Source: Aquanectria penicillioides (Eukaryota > Ascomycota > Sordariomycetes > Hypocreales > Nectriaceae). Taken from it: a DNA stretch of 64,000 bases. Below are positions 12,173 through 23,454 of the stretch, piece after piece. A program made the translations under genes and the position numbers. Location: positions 2,919,001-2,983,000 of the forward strand of contig PYIU01000005.1 of assembly GCA_003415625.1 (NCBI GenBank). The letters are read 5' to 3'. How positions within the stretch are numbered: the first letter of the stretch is position 1; each line of letters begins with the position of its first letter. Under the pieces are notes generated by a model that ran no database searches, had not been told where the DNA came from, and worked only from the letters and a program-made list of their open reading frames with translations.

Positions 12173-14299
12173 GTATATACTTAATATATCTATAAATAGC
12201 ATTTTATACTAATATTAGTAAATATTAAAACATTAAGCTAGCTATATTAAGGTAGGGGGTGCTATACTAACCCTAAAGGCAGTATAAAATCTGCCTTATT
12301 TTATATATATTATGCAAATAGCAAAAGATAGAAAGAATAATCTATACTAAAATTAGGCTAATATATAATCCTTTTCCTTTTATTCTTTATAGCTAAAGGA
12401 AATTAACTATTAGTAAATACTAAAGCTAATAGCTATATAGCTTATACTTATATATATAAGCTATATAAGCTATTGCTATATTTAATAGAGGCTAATACCT
12501 ATATATTAGTAGTGGCTTTATAAAAAGGGATAGCTATAATAAGTATAGCTTAATTTAGTTTTACTATAGGTATATTATTAATATAGATTATAGAAAAAAA
12601 AGCTTTAGCGGTTAGGGGCTAAGGCCACTTAAGCTAAAAGAAGGGTAATTTAAGCGCACTCTTAAGTTATACCTATAGTTTTAACTATAGGTTTTAATGC
12701 TAATTAGCTCTATAAGCTAATTAATAGAGTTAATTATATAGCTATAGCTTTTAAAAGCTTAATAGCTATATTGCCTTCTTTAATTAAAGGGGCTAAAGCT
12801 ACTTAAGGATAGATAGCGCTAAAAAGTAATAGTAATAGTAAGTAGGGTTAGTCTTAATATAGATTTATATTAGCTAATATTAATAGTAAAGACTAAAGTT
12901 TAATATAGCTCTTTAAGTAATAGCTTAAGCTTAAATAGAGCTAAAAGGGGATTAAAGTAAAGGGGGCTTAAGGATAAAAAGAAGAATAGTAAAAAGAATA
13001 GTAAAAAGAATAAAATAGATTTTATATCTTTTAAAAAGAATATAAACTTAAAGTAAATAAAGTTATTAAAATAGATAAATATAAATTAAATATAGTAGTA
13101 AATAAAGGTAGAGTTTAAAACTAAAATAGGCCTAAAGTAAAGACCTAGCTATTAAGGGGGTAGGCTTTAATATATTATTTATATAATAAGCTAGTTTTTT
13201 CCCTTTTTTAAAAGGGGTTTTTTTAGGTATATTAACTTCCCTTTTAATGGAGGGGTTAAAGCACTTAAGTAAAAGAGCTACTAAAAGGTAAGGGCAGTAT
13301 AAAAATAAATATATTTTAGATTAAATATAGCTTAATAGCTAGCTTATAGTATAGTATAATATATAAATAGGCTAGCTATTTAATAAAGCAATATATAGTT
13401 TAAGCTTTAAATAGGTACTACTTAAGCTTAAAAAGGTTATAAAGTAAATTAAATAAAGTTTCCCTTTAGTTTAAGTAAAGCAGGCAGTATAGTATAATAT
13501 AGCTAATTGTTTTAATAGCATTTCTATATTAGCATTAAGGTATACTTACTTTAAGGACCTTTCTTTAGAAAAAGAATCCCTAAAGTTTAATGCATTTTAT
13601 TTATATTTAAATAAGCAAAAAGCTTTTATACTTTTTAAGTCCTTTATATAAGCAAATAGTCTTTTTCTTTATATAAAGTAAAAAGATTTTAGCTGCCTTT
13701 ATTTTATTATTTATATATAATTTATAAGACTTATACTTAATTTATTTTTATTAATGCTTTTAATTAGTTAATATTTAGTTCTTAATTAATTTTTAGTTTT
13801 TTTTATATTCTTTATTAAAAAGCTAATTAATAAACTACTCTTTATATTTTTATATTAATTTATACTAAAGGCTATTATAATAGTAATAATAAATTTAATG
13901 CATTATTAATATAGTTATAAAGAGAATAAGTTTCTTAATGCCTTAAGCTTAAAGCTAGCCTTAAAATTAAATAAATTATTTATTAAGATATATATTAAAT
14001 AAAGGGATTTTAAGCTTACTTTTTAGCAGTTTAATTAAAATAGCCTTATAGCCTCCCTTAATAATATAAAGGGCTTAAGTCTATTTAATAGATAGGGCTT
14101 TAGCAATCCTTTTTAAATTGCTATCCCTTTTTATTAAAGAATAGTATATATTAATACTATAGGCAATTATAAATTTAATTATATATATATATATTATATA
14201 GGCAGCCTTAAGGTTTACTCTTTATATATTTACTATAAGGGCAATAAGGGCCTGCCTTTAGCGCTTAAGTTTTCCTTTAAACTTAAAGATATATAGGCC

Positions 14300-14720
14300 T
14301 TAAAGTAGCTTTTTATATAGCTATAACCTAAAGAAATAGTATAATTCCTATAGTTAAATTGTATTATAGATAAGGGTTAATTAAACTTAATGCCCTTAAT
14401 ATTAGTAAAAGAAATAAAAAAGCTAGGCCTTAATAGATTTAAAGGTTATACTATTAATAAAGGCCTAAAATATATATACTATTTATATAGCTTTAAGTTA
14501 AGCTTAAATCTCTATTATATCTTTCTTAAATGTAAATATATTTATATTATTAGTAAATTTAATTACTATAATATTAAAGACTTCCTTAAGTACTATATAA
14601 AGCCTTAATATAAATAGAATAAAAAGAATAAAGAAAAGCAGCAATCCCTATAGGACTTTAGCTTTAATGCTATAAGGTTTAAAGGACTTACTATTAAACT
14701 AAAGGCATATTAATTGCTTA
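14300..14720 (-). pseudogene. LINE reverse transcriptase core remnant in C5
   Basis: The complement of this stretch matches the RT core of C1 (2,050-2,350): the V-P-Q-G-type motif and then the decayed A-D-D motif. An open frame of 72 codons on the opposite (+) strand, 14,390-14,608, is an antisense shadow with counterparts at the same place in C1, C3 and C4. It should not be called as a gene. Confidence 0.6.
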
Positions 14721-17700
14721 AATAAATAGCTAAAAAGCTAAACTAATAATTATTATAAATAGCCTTAATTATAAAGAGTAGCAATAAGCTTTTTATAATT
14801 AATTAAATTAAAGGCTATAGTAAAGTTTAATTAAAGAAGTAATACTATTTTACTATAGGCCTATACTATATATATTGCTTTTACTATAACTATAAAGGCA
14901 AGCTTAATAGACCTTTAAGGCCTATTCTCTATTTAACTATTAAAAAGTATATTTAGATTTTTAGCTATTATTACTATTTATTAGGCTATTATTAATTTTA
15001 TTACTTTATTAATAATACTAAAAAAGGAGATAGATCTTTATTTAAATGCTATATATTTTTAGGCTATTATTTTATTTAATTTAGGAATAATAGTAATAGT
15101 TATATAGTAAAAGCAATATAAAAAGTGCCTAAATGCAATACTTATATTAATAATAATAATAAAGGCTTTTAGAAAGGGCTTACTATATGCTTTAAAGAAG
15201 CTAGTAGGGAATCTATTGCTATTAAAAGCTTTTTATAACTAGATTTTAAAGAGTAAGTATATTAATTTATAAAGTTTAATATAGTTTTATATTAAGTTCT
15301 TAGCATTTTATAGCATTTAGTCTATACCTATAAATTATATTATAAGGTCTATTATAATAGGTTTAATATCTTAATTATTTGCTTAAGGTTTAAAGAAAAA
15401 GTATTTTATTAATATAATTGCCTTTTTAATATAGCTTATAATTAAGGAATCTTACTTAAGGCAATTAAGGGAAGGGAGCTATAATAGGGCTAGGGCAATG
15501 CCACTTTAAAGTTATATCTATCTTTTTAAATTTTAAAGTTTCTTTTAGCTATTTATACCTTTCTTTATTTTAGCTTTAAATAGAGTATTACATTAAGCTA
15601 CTTGCCTAGCTTTAGCTATATAAGCCTTTTGCTTATTGCTTACTTTTTATAGTTTTAGCTAATTAACTATTATACTATTATATTATATATATCTTTATGC
15701 TTATTTAAATTAATAGATAGCCTTTATAGTAGGCTAGTTCTATTAATTATTGCAGTTAGGCTTAAATTGCCTTTATATTAAGGTAGTATATTAAGCAATT
15801 TAATATAGTCTTTAAATTAGCTATTTAATTGCCTATTTTAACTATTATATAAAGGTTATCTTATTAAAAGTTTAATAGAAAGTAACTTGCACTTTAAGTT
15901 TAGCCTTTTTAGGGTTTATTATACATTAATTAAATACTATAGGCTAAAGGTTTAATAAAAGAGAAGGCAATATATCTATAAAGGGCCTAATATATATTTG
16001 CTATAGGATATAGTTAAAGCTATTTAAATTATAATTAAGGCTTAAATAGATAGTATAGCTATCCTTTAAGGCCTAAATTAAATTAAAAGTGCTATTTTTA
16101 GTATTGCTTGCTTTTTAGGTTACTATTCTATAGGGGGTTATTAAGGCTATATTTAGCTATTGCATTTCTATTAAAAAGGTTAGGCTATATAAAGTAGTTT
16201 TATTATAGCAGTTTTAAATTAAATAATATAGATTAAAGTCTTTAACTATAATTATTTAAGGGGCTAAAATAAGCCTAGCTAAAGTATATATTACTTTTAA
16301 GTTTCCCTTACCTTTTAAAGGGTTATATACTATAATTATTTTTATATAATAGTAATTAAAATTAATACTAATTTAATCTTCTTTAGCCTAATAGATTTAA
16401 GTTTTTAATCTATATTATTTATATATATAAAGAGCTATATAGCTTAAGTAATAGATTATAGTATAGTTTAATCTTTTAGGGTTTATTAAAGTATTAGTTT
16501 TTTAGTTTTTAGCTAATTTTAAAAGTATAATTGCATTATATCTATTATAGATATATAATGCCTAATAAATTAACTTAAGGCAGTAATATATATTTTAAAA
16601 TAGAATCTATATTAATTAAATATAGATAAAGGGATTAATTTAATAAATAGTAATAATAGGGTATAGGCACTAAAGAAAGGGAAAGCATTAAATAAAGTAT
16701 AGCATTATTTATTTATAGAGCCTAAGGGTTAGCTAACTCTTTTAATAAAGAAGGGAGCTATAAAAAAAGGGTTCTTAAAGAAGCTATTTTATTGCATATA
16801 AGAAATGTTTTATTGTATTAAGGTATATTCTTTATATTTTATTAATTATCTATAGTATTTTTCTTTTATATAAGTTTAGTGCTTTTTTACTATAAAATAG
16901 ATATAGCTTTAGGCTAAATAGTCTTTATAGCATAAAGTATAGCAATAAGGAATTTCTCCCTTTTTAATAAAGTAATTATTATATATTAAGCTATTATATT
17001 AGCTATAGGTTAAAGTAAATTAATAGTTTTTTATAATATAGCTATACTTATAGTATTAAAAGCATTAAATAGGTTTTAATCCTTTATTAAAGGGTTTATA
17101 ATTATAAAGTTTAATATTAAAAAATAGCCTATTATTATATAGGCTATTAGCTTCTTTAATTAATAGAATATAAAGGATTAGGTTTATTTTTATTATAGTA
17201 TTATTTTAAGCTTAAATAGGCTTTACCTTACTAACTCTTAAAGTATTAGCATTATTAATAGTTTTAATAAATTTATTTATATTATTAAAGATAGATTTAA
17301 CTTAAATTCCCTTTATTAAAACAATAAAGATTAAAGGAGCTAAAAGGGCATTATTCCTAAATGCAATAGCTATCTATCCTTTTTTATAAAAGGCTTTAGC
17401 CTATTTTAAGGTAAGAAAAATAAAAATTATATCTTTATTAAAAAGGCAATATACTATAACTATATAAAAGTTGCTATAGGCTTAATTTATTATTTATATA
17501 GTTTCTATTAAAGTGCAGTTTTTAATATCTTTAGGGGCATCTTTAATATAAATAGTAACTTTATGCTTAATGCAGCTATATATTATGCATTTATTAATTT
17601 TAGTATTTATAGGTATAAAGCTATATAAAAGGACTAATATATAAGACTATTGCATTAGCTAAAAAGAAAAAGGGCTTAAATTAGCTAAAATAGCTATTAT

Positions 17701-19217
17701 TACTATAATAATAGTAGTTATTATAGCAATAGTAATTTTATTAATAAGTCTCTCTTTAGGGATTATATTAGTCTTAAAGAAAGGGCAAAAGTATATTTTA
17801 TATATATTAATATAGGTTTAAAATACCTTTTAAACCGCTTTAAGAAAGTAAAATAAAATAATTTTAATAATAGCTTTATAGGCTTCTTTATCTTTATTAA
17901 TTATAAGGCTTTTATTAGCTTTTATTGCTTTATTTATTTTAGGTATATTGCTATATTAGCTAATAGTAAAAAGGGGGTTATATTAGCTATTTTTAATGCT
18001 ATATTTTCCTAAATTAATAACTATTAAAAGGGCTATAGTATTAGCGCTATACTCCTAATGCACTATTGTATTTAAGGGTAGCCTAGTATAAGGAATCAAT
18101 TAATTGTAGTTTTAGATATTTTAGAGGTGGTTTAGAATGGCTGTAAGCAGTTATAAGTTTAAGGGTAGAGTTAGTTTATTTTTATTTCTTTAATTTAAAT
18201 TATTTAAATTATAAGCTTTTTAAATAAAAATGTTTTTTAAAAGGTAAGTTTAAGCCTTAAAATATAGATCTAAAGTTCTCTTTTTATACTAAAGCTTTAT
18301 ATTACTTTTCTTTAATTTCTTTTCTTTTTTTAATTTTATATTTAAAACTTAAAGTAAAAGCAATTAATATATAAATGCTTTTTTTAATAGCATTTTTATA
18401 TTATACTTTAGTAATTTAAAGAAATATTTAAAAGTAATTTTTAAAGTATTATTTTAAATCTATAAATTATATATTTAAATATAAAGCTTTAATAATATTC
18501 TTTATAATTATAATTTTTATAGACTATTTTTAATTAATAATTTAATTTTATTAAATAATTTTAAGATTTAAAGTCTATTTTAGTACTTTAAAATAGCATT
18601 TTTAAGCTTATTTTCCTTTTAATATATTATTAATTTTATATATAACTTTAAGGTTATAATAAAATTTTATAATATTATTATTATTATTTCTTTTATTTAT
18701 TATAAATAAATATATTTAAATATAATAAAGGCTTATTTTCTTTATTATTTAATTAAAAATATTATAGATTTTATTTACTGTAATTTTATATTTTTTTTAA
18801 TTATAGTAAAATATTATAAGCCTATATTTTAATAATTTTTAATCTTTAAAAAATAGCTTTATTATTATAATTACTTTTTATATTAATTAAATAAACTTTA
18901 ATTTTAAGCTTTTAGCTTTAACTTTCTTTTTTATAAAGTATTTTATAATAATTAATATTATAGGCTTAAAAATTTAAATAGTCTTAAATTAAAAAGAATC
19001 CTTAAGGATTTTAAGCTTTTTAATTTATTTTATAGTAATTTTTACTTTATAGCTTTATTTAAAGGTTTTTTAGTTATTTAAATTATTAAAAATATAGATT
19101 TTAAAGGTTATTTTATATATTTAATTTAAAATTAAAATATAAGGTTTATTTCTTACTTTTAGAGCTTAATTAAATAGTTATAGCTATATTAATAAATATA
19201 GCTTTAAGACTTTTAAT

Positions 19218-19438
19218 TATTAAACTAAATTAATTGTATAATTGTATGTATTTTTATTTTTTTATCCCTTTTAGTCTTGCTTTATTGCTTAGGCTCTAAA
19301 AGAGGGGTCGGGTTGCGCTAGACCTAATAGAGCTATATTGTATTTATATAACCTTCATCCAATCATTCTAAGCTTCGTTTCTATGATCTGAAGTGCGTCC
19401 TGGTGTTTCCCTGTGTACAGGATACCTCGGGTTTAACA
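19218..19438 (-). repeat. LTR of copia element A at the gene-island edge (5' LTR in coding sense)
   Basis: 221 bp. Its first 130 bases or so carry RIP-type mutations (it starts TATTAAACT), but from about 19,350 to the end it looks unmutated, ending CGGGTTTAACA. The partner LTR at 6,090-6,310 is mutated throughout. The RIP boundary therefore lies inside this LTR. Confidence 0.9.
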
Positions 19439-19762
19439 GGTACCACTTGAATTGTTGGAAGCCAGGCCTAAGTCGCGTGTCGAAACGCGACTACAGGCTA
19501 GCCTGAAACGTACTAGCGGCTTCAATCAACCACTTGAATTCGAACCATCAGCACGCAACCAAAGCTTGGTACGTGCATTGCCCTGCCTCTATCCAGAATC
19601 GCGAAATTTGGCATTTGTGCTTCGTGCCTCAACCTCTACGCGGCCTTCACGATTGCGTCGTCGACGAGCCATCTCTAGAAGTGCATGACTGAATTTGGCT
19701 ACCTTTATCCGCTGCGACGCTGCGACGCTGTGACTCCGATATATCAACACTTGATCTGAGCT
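19439..19762 (+). promoter_or_regulatory. Upstream region of the Rsc1/2 gene
   Basis: 324 bp of balanced composition between the LTR and the start codon. It begins with the target-duplication copy GGTAC. I see no convincing core promoter motif and no ATG-initiated ORF of note. Because element A ends here, any promoter sequence further upstream was separated from the gene by this insertion. Confidence 0.4.
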
Positions 19763-22700
19763 ATGTCTACCAGGAGGGCTGTCGCGCCAGAGGTCCGGGA
19801 ATCGATCGAGGCCAAAGTCGGCGACCGAGAGGTCGAAATGAAGGATGGACCCCATGAGCAGACTGATTCATATGCAGAAGGAGATGGCGATGTTGATATG
19901 GATGCAGAAGGTGAAGATGATGTTGAGGGCGAGATGGACGATGAAGGTCGTCCTGACCTTTTTCGCATGATCCATAATCTTTCAACTTATCTTTGTAGTG
20001 TCGAAGAGGAGTAGGTCACCCGTCGTTCTTATGCCATATACATTTAGCTCACCATTTTGAACCCACAGTGGAGAGGAGCTGGCAAGTGGCTTTCAGCGAA
20101 TTCCAAATCGACGAGTCTTGCCAGATTACTTCGAAGTCATCGCCGACCCTGTCGCATTTAGCACGGTTAGGGTAAGCAGCCTTGTGGTAATGACTAGGAG
20201 TTGTGGATTGCTTCTAATTTCAAACCATAGGGAAAAACCCAAAAGAAACAGTACACATGCTTCGCCGAATTTATCAAAGACGTGGCACAAATATTTCACA
20301 ATGCGCAAGTGTACAACCGCCCCTCTGCGCCTATATTCGGTGCGGCTGTTCGATTGCGGGAAATATTTGTCGAAGAGCTACAGAAATTGGTTGCGAAAGG
20401 ATACGTCTCGACCGAAGAAGCAAAAGTCCCTGATTTAGGAGAACTGCCACCAGTTGAAGGAGACTCCCCAGCTGCAGAGGAGGACGATGAAGTCGAAGAT
20501 GAAGAAGAAGACGAGGACGAAGACGAGGACGAAGATGAAGAGGATGAAGATGACTCGGACGACGATGGAAGACGACACCGCAACAGGGGCCGACGGCGTC
20601 CTTCAGGATTTGGGCGGAGAGATCGAGACGATGACAAGGATGACGATGCACACAAGCGTAGGGGCCGACCGCCGATGGTCTTGACCCCCATGGAGGCGCG
20701 GATTGCGTCAATCCTCAAGGGTCTAAGGAAGCCAAGGGATGAAGATGGGAACTTGCTTGTCATACCCTTTGAGAAGCTTCCAGACAAGGCTGTGGTCCCG
20801 GACTACTATCAAGCTATCACGAACCCGATTGCTCTGGACAATATCAAGAAGAAGGCCAAGCGGAAGAAGTACCAGAACGTTGATCACATGATGCAGGATA
20901 TCCGACTCATGTTCGAGAATGCCAAGTTGTATAACGAGGACGACAGCGATGTGTACACGGCTGCCGTAGAGCTTGAAAACCAGGCTCGGGTTCTGGCTGA
21001 ACAAGAGAAGGCTCGGCCGGATGACGACTTTCGAGACGAGGATGGAAAACTACCCCTTGCGGATATTCAGTACAATGGACAAACGTGGAAAGTTGGTACG
21101 TATCTGCGCGAGCTAGACTCAGATGTGTACGTGTGTATCATTGACTTTTATCCCGTAGGTGACTGGGTTCACATCCGTAACCCGAATGACCTCGCCAAGC
21201 CCATCGTGGCACAGATATATCGAACCTGGCAAGACAGGGCTGGGCAGAAATGGATGAACGCATGCTGGTACTATAGGCCGGAGCAGACTGTGCACCGCTT
21301 CGACAAGCATTTCTTCGAGCACGAAGTGGTCAAGACGGGACAGTACCGTGACCACCAAATTGAGGACGTCTTGGACCGCTGTTTTGTCATGTTCGTTACC
21401 CGATTCAACAAGGGCCGGCCGCGCGGGTTCCCTCTCGACAAATATGTCTATGTCTGCGAGTCTCGTTACAACGAAGAACGATTCAGATTCAACAAGATTA
21501 AGACTTGGGCGAGTTGCGTGCCTGATGAGGTCCGAGAGAAAGATTACGAGATGGACCTTTATGATGTACCCCGGAGAATGAAGAAGGTTCCTAGTCCCAT
21601 CAAGCATCTATTGCGCGAGGACGCGAAAGAGACAGATGACCTCCCCAAACCAACCTGGGGTAGCCCTAACGCACCGCCCATTGTCGGTGCCGTTCATCGC
21701 CGCTCTCGAGAGCCCAATGTGAGTACACGATTACCCCTTCTTCAAGTGATGCTGTCGCAGCTTTGCGACAGTCCTGCCAGTGTCTGTGAGCCCAGCTGGT
21801 AATCTGCAAGCTCACCTCAGCCCTACACAATCAAAATCCCTGTCTTTATTCCGCCCGTCGCATTCTTGCTCTGTTTGCTCGTACCCCGATAGCAGAATCT
21901 TTATGCCTCAGGTTACATGTACCTCATTACACATTCACTTCCCTGCCTCTATCTCTGTTTCACCCCTGCTGCCGCATTGACTGACGACGAATTTGTGTCT
22001 TCTAGGAGTCGCCACCTCCAGAGCCCACACCACCACCGCAATCCATACCAATGTCTGCTGTTCCTATCCCGGACATCACCGTTGATAGTGGCCGACGTGC
22101 GTCCATGATGTCGACGCCCGGAAATATGCCCATGGATCCCTCTAGAAGCTCAATACCGTATGCTGGCCCTGGTCCGTCTCCATCGCCGGGACAGTACAAC
22201 TCACACATGGCGTCTCACTTCCAACCTGTAACGCCAGTTGTAGCACCTACTCAGATCCACCAGACACCTGTGCCCATCCCCCACCCCCCGCATCTTGGCC
22301 CCCCGGCCCCCCAAGTGTCCGTTCGTCCCGTTCAATACCAGCATCCGCACCAACACCCTCAGCCTGCTTTCCCTCAAAACTACGCTCCAGGATATCCTCA
22401 GTCACCAGCGCCGCCGATGCACCAGCAGCCCCAAATGGGTAGTCCAATGGGACCTGCGTATGGCCAAGTCCCAGTCCCCCCTGTCGTGCGGCCACCTATG
22501 AACTCTACCCCTAGCAACGCCATGCCTTCGGGCAATATGTACAACCCGCCAAGACCGCCTGAGGTGTATACACTCCCAGATAACCTCAATGAGGCTCTAC
22601 CTATGGGTGTCCGAGAGTCATTTCAGCATGATTCCGCTGGTCGAGTTCTCTTCTTCACCGCACCACCACTTGATCGACCCCACAAGGGCATTTCAAACGA

Positions 22701-22989
22701 TAGTGCCTGCCTTGGACACAGCATCAAATATCTTGCAGGTAAAGAAAAGTGGTTAGCTGAAAGAGAAAGGAAACGAAAGGAACGGGATGAGAGAGTTGCT
22801 ACCGAATCTCAAAAGCGAATTGACCTTGAAGCTGCAGCTGGCAAAGAGGGAAGGGAGGATCTTGTTTTGCAAGCTACTGGCGCCATGGTTAAGTGGCTTG
22901 AGCATTTCGAGGATGACACAGAACGATGGAAGATGGAAGCGGGCATGGAGGGATGGCGAGAGTTTCCGGGACAAAAAGGTGTTGCCTAG
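19763..22989 (+). CDS. RSC chromatin-remodelling complex subunit, Rsc1/Rsc2 type (tandem bromodomain, AT-hook, BAH)
   Basis: Nuclear subunit of the RSC ATP-dependent nucleosome remodeller; the bromodomains would bind acetyl-lysine and the BAH domain nucleosomes (family knowledge). My model has five exons: 19,763-20,010, 20,069-20,171, 20,231-21,095, 21,159-21,718 and 22,006-22,989. It gives 919 residues, against about 890-930 in yeast Rsc2/Rsc1. Order: acidic N terminus; bromodomain 1 (about 64-165, with PDYFEVI and NAQVYN split over three exons); a long Asp/Glu run (about 200-228); AT-hook KRRGRPP (about 259); bromodomain 2 (271-374, PDYYQAI and NAKLYN); BAH (about 396-520, with WKVGDWV and CWYYRPEQT); Pro/Gln-rich tail; charged C-terminal helix. 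Intron 3 (63 nt) has no in-frame stop, so an unspliced reading still looks open. Intron 4 (287 nt) is unusually long and its limits are less sure. Confidence 0.92.
21096..21158 (+). other. Stop-free 63-nt intron within the BAH-domain coding region
   Basis: Starts GTACGTAT and ends TTTATCCCGTAG. Its length is a multiple of three and it has no in-frame stop, so it would add 21 residues if kept. Removing it joins WKV directly to GDWVHIRN, the usual BAH pattern in Rsc1/2 proteins. Confidence 0.85.
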
Positions 22990-23454
22990 CTAATTCTAAC
23001 TGTACCGGGCGGTGACCGAGATATTGTGGAAATGAGGCGTCATAGGACATTGTCTGATCTTCGATCGTGGTTTAGCTCCGGGCCCTAGTGGGCAGGTTGA
23101 TAGGAGTTGGACGAATTATCCTTTAATTGTTTCATGTTCTTGCCTTTCTGTGTTCTGAGCCAATAGCCTTTGATGTGTATAGGCGCATGCTTAAGGCATC
23201 ACCGGTTTATGGTGGCAAAGTGTTGCCGCGCCTGGAGAACATTGTAAGGAGCTTGTGGTTATATATCGCTATATTAGGGTCAACATGTGGCCTGATCTAC
23301 TTTGCGAATGTTGAAGTATCACAGCCTCAAGAGGATTACTAAACCTAGGCACATGTATATGTTCGTGAAAATCCGAAAGCCTAGTGCATTGGGTTTCCCT
23401 GCATCACACCCGTGTTCATACAGCGCCTATTGTCAACTAAGGAATCCAAGTGAT
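22990..23454. other. Convergent 3' intergenic region
   Basis: 465 bp between the stop codons of the Rsc1/2 gene (+) and the carrier gene (-). It should hold both 3' UTRs and poly(A) sites. I see no further gene. Confidence 0.6.

Larger units (their letters stand above)
11570..18172 (-). mobile_element. LINE copy C5, full length, nested in copia element A
   Basis: 6,603 bp, read on the - strand from its 5' end (18,172) to its AAAT-type tail (11,570). Flanked by an exact 15-bp duplication, AGTTTATTTTTATTT, at 11,555-11,569 and 18,173-18,187. Joining the two flanks over one copy of that duplication restores the uninterrupted sequence of element B at about 39,711-39,735. It has the same parts as C4: 5' region with ORF1, endonuclease, RT (decayed catalytic motif near 14,540-14,570), simple repeat (12,101-12,172) and palindrome-rich 3' end. 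Confidence 0.88.
6090..19438 (-). mobile_element. Ty1/copia-type LTR retrotransposon A, RIP-degraded, carrying nested LINE C5
   Basis: Bounded by two related LTRs (6,090-6,310 and 19,218-19,438). Flanks are AGTAT on the left (6,085-6,089) and GGTAC on the right (19,439-19,443). The two flanks differ only by one G-to-A and one C-to-T change, so I read them as a 5-bp target duplication whose left copy was RIP-mutated. The interior is collinear with element B, except that LINE C5 sits at 11,570-18,172. Without the nest it would be about 6.7 kb, close to B at 6.79 kb. The - strand carries a copia-type reverse transcriptase remnant near 8,600-8,800. No frame is intact. Confidence 0.85.

Noticed and set aside
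19490..19580. Possible tRNA on the - strand (GGTTCGAATTC looks like a T-loop)
   Set aside because: The flanking bases do not pair as a T-stem and no acceptor stem or anticodon arm fits.
19452..19688. Possible small gene upstream of the Rsc1/2 gene
   Set aside because: Starts at TTG rather than ATG, has no family resemblance, and overlaps another meaningless frame on the opposite strand.
20296..20787. Ser-rich 163-codon frame on the - strand
   Set aside because: Antisense of the Asp/Glu-rich run and bromodomain 2 of the Rsc1/2 gene.
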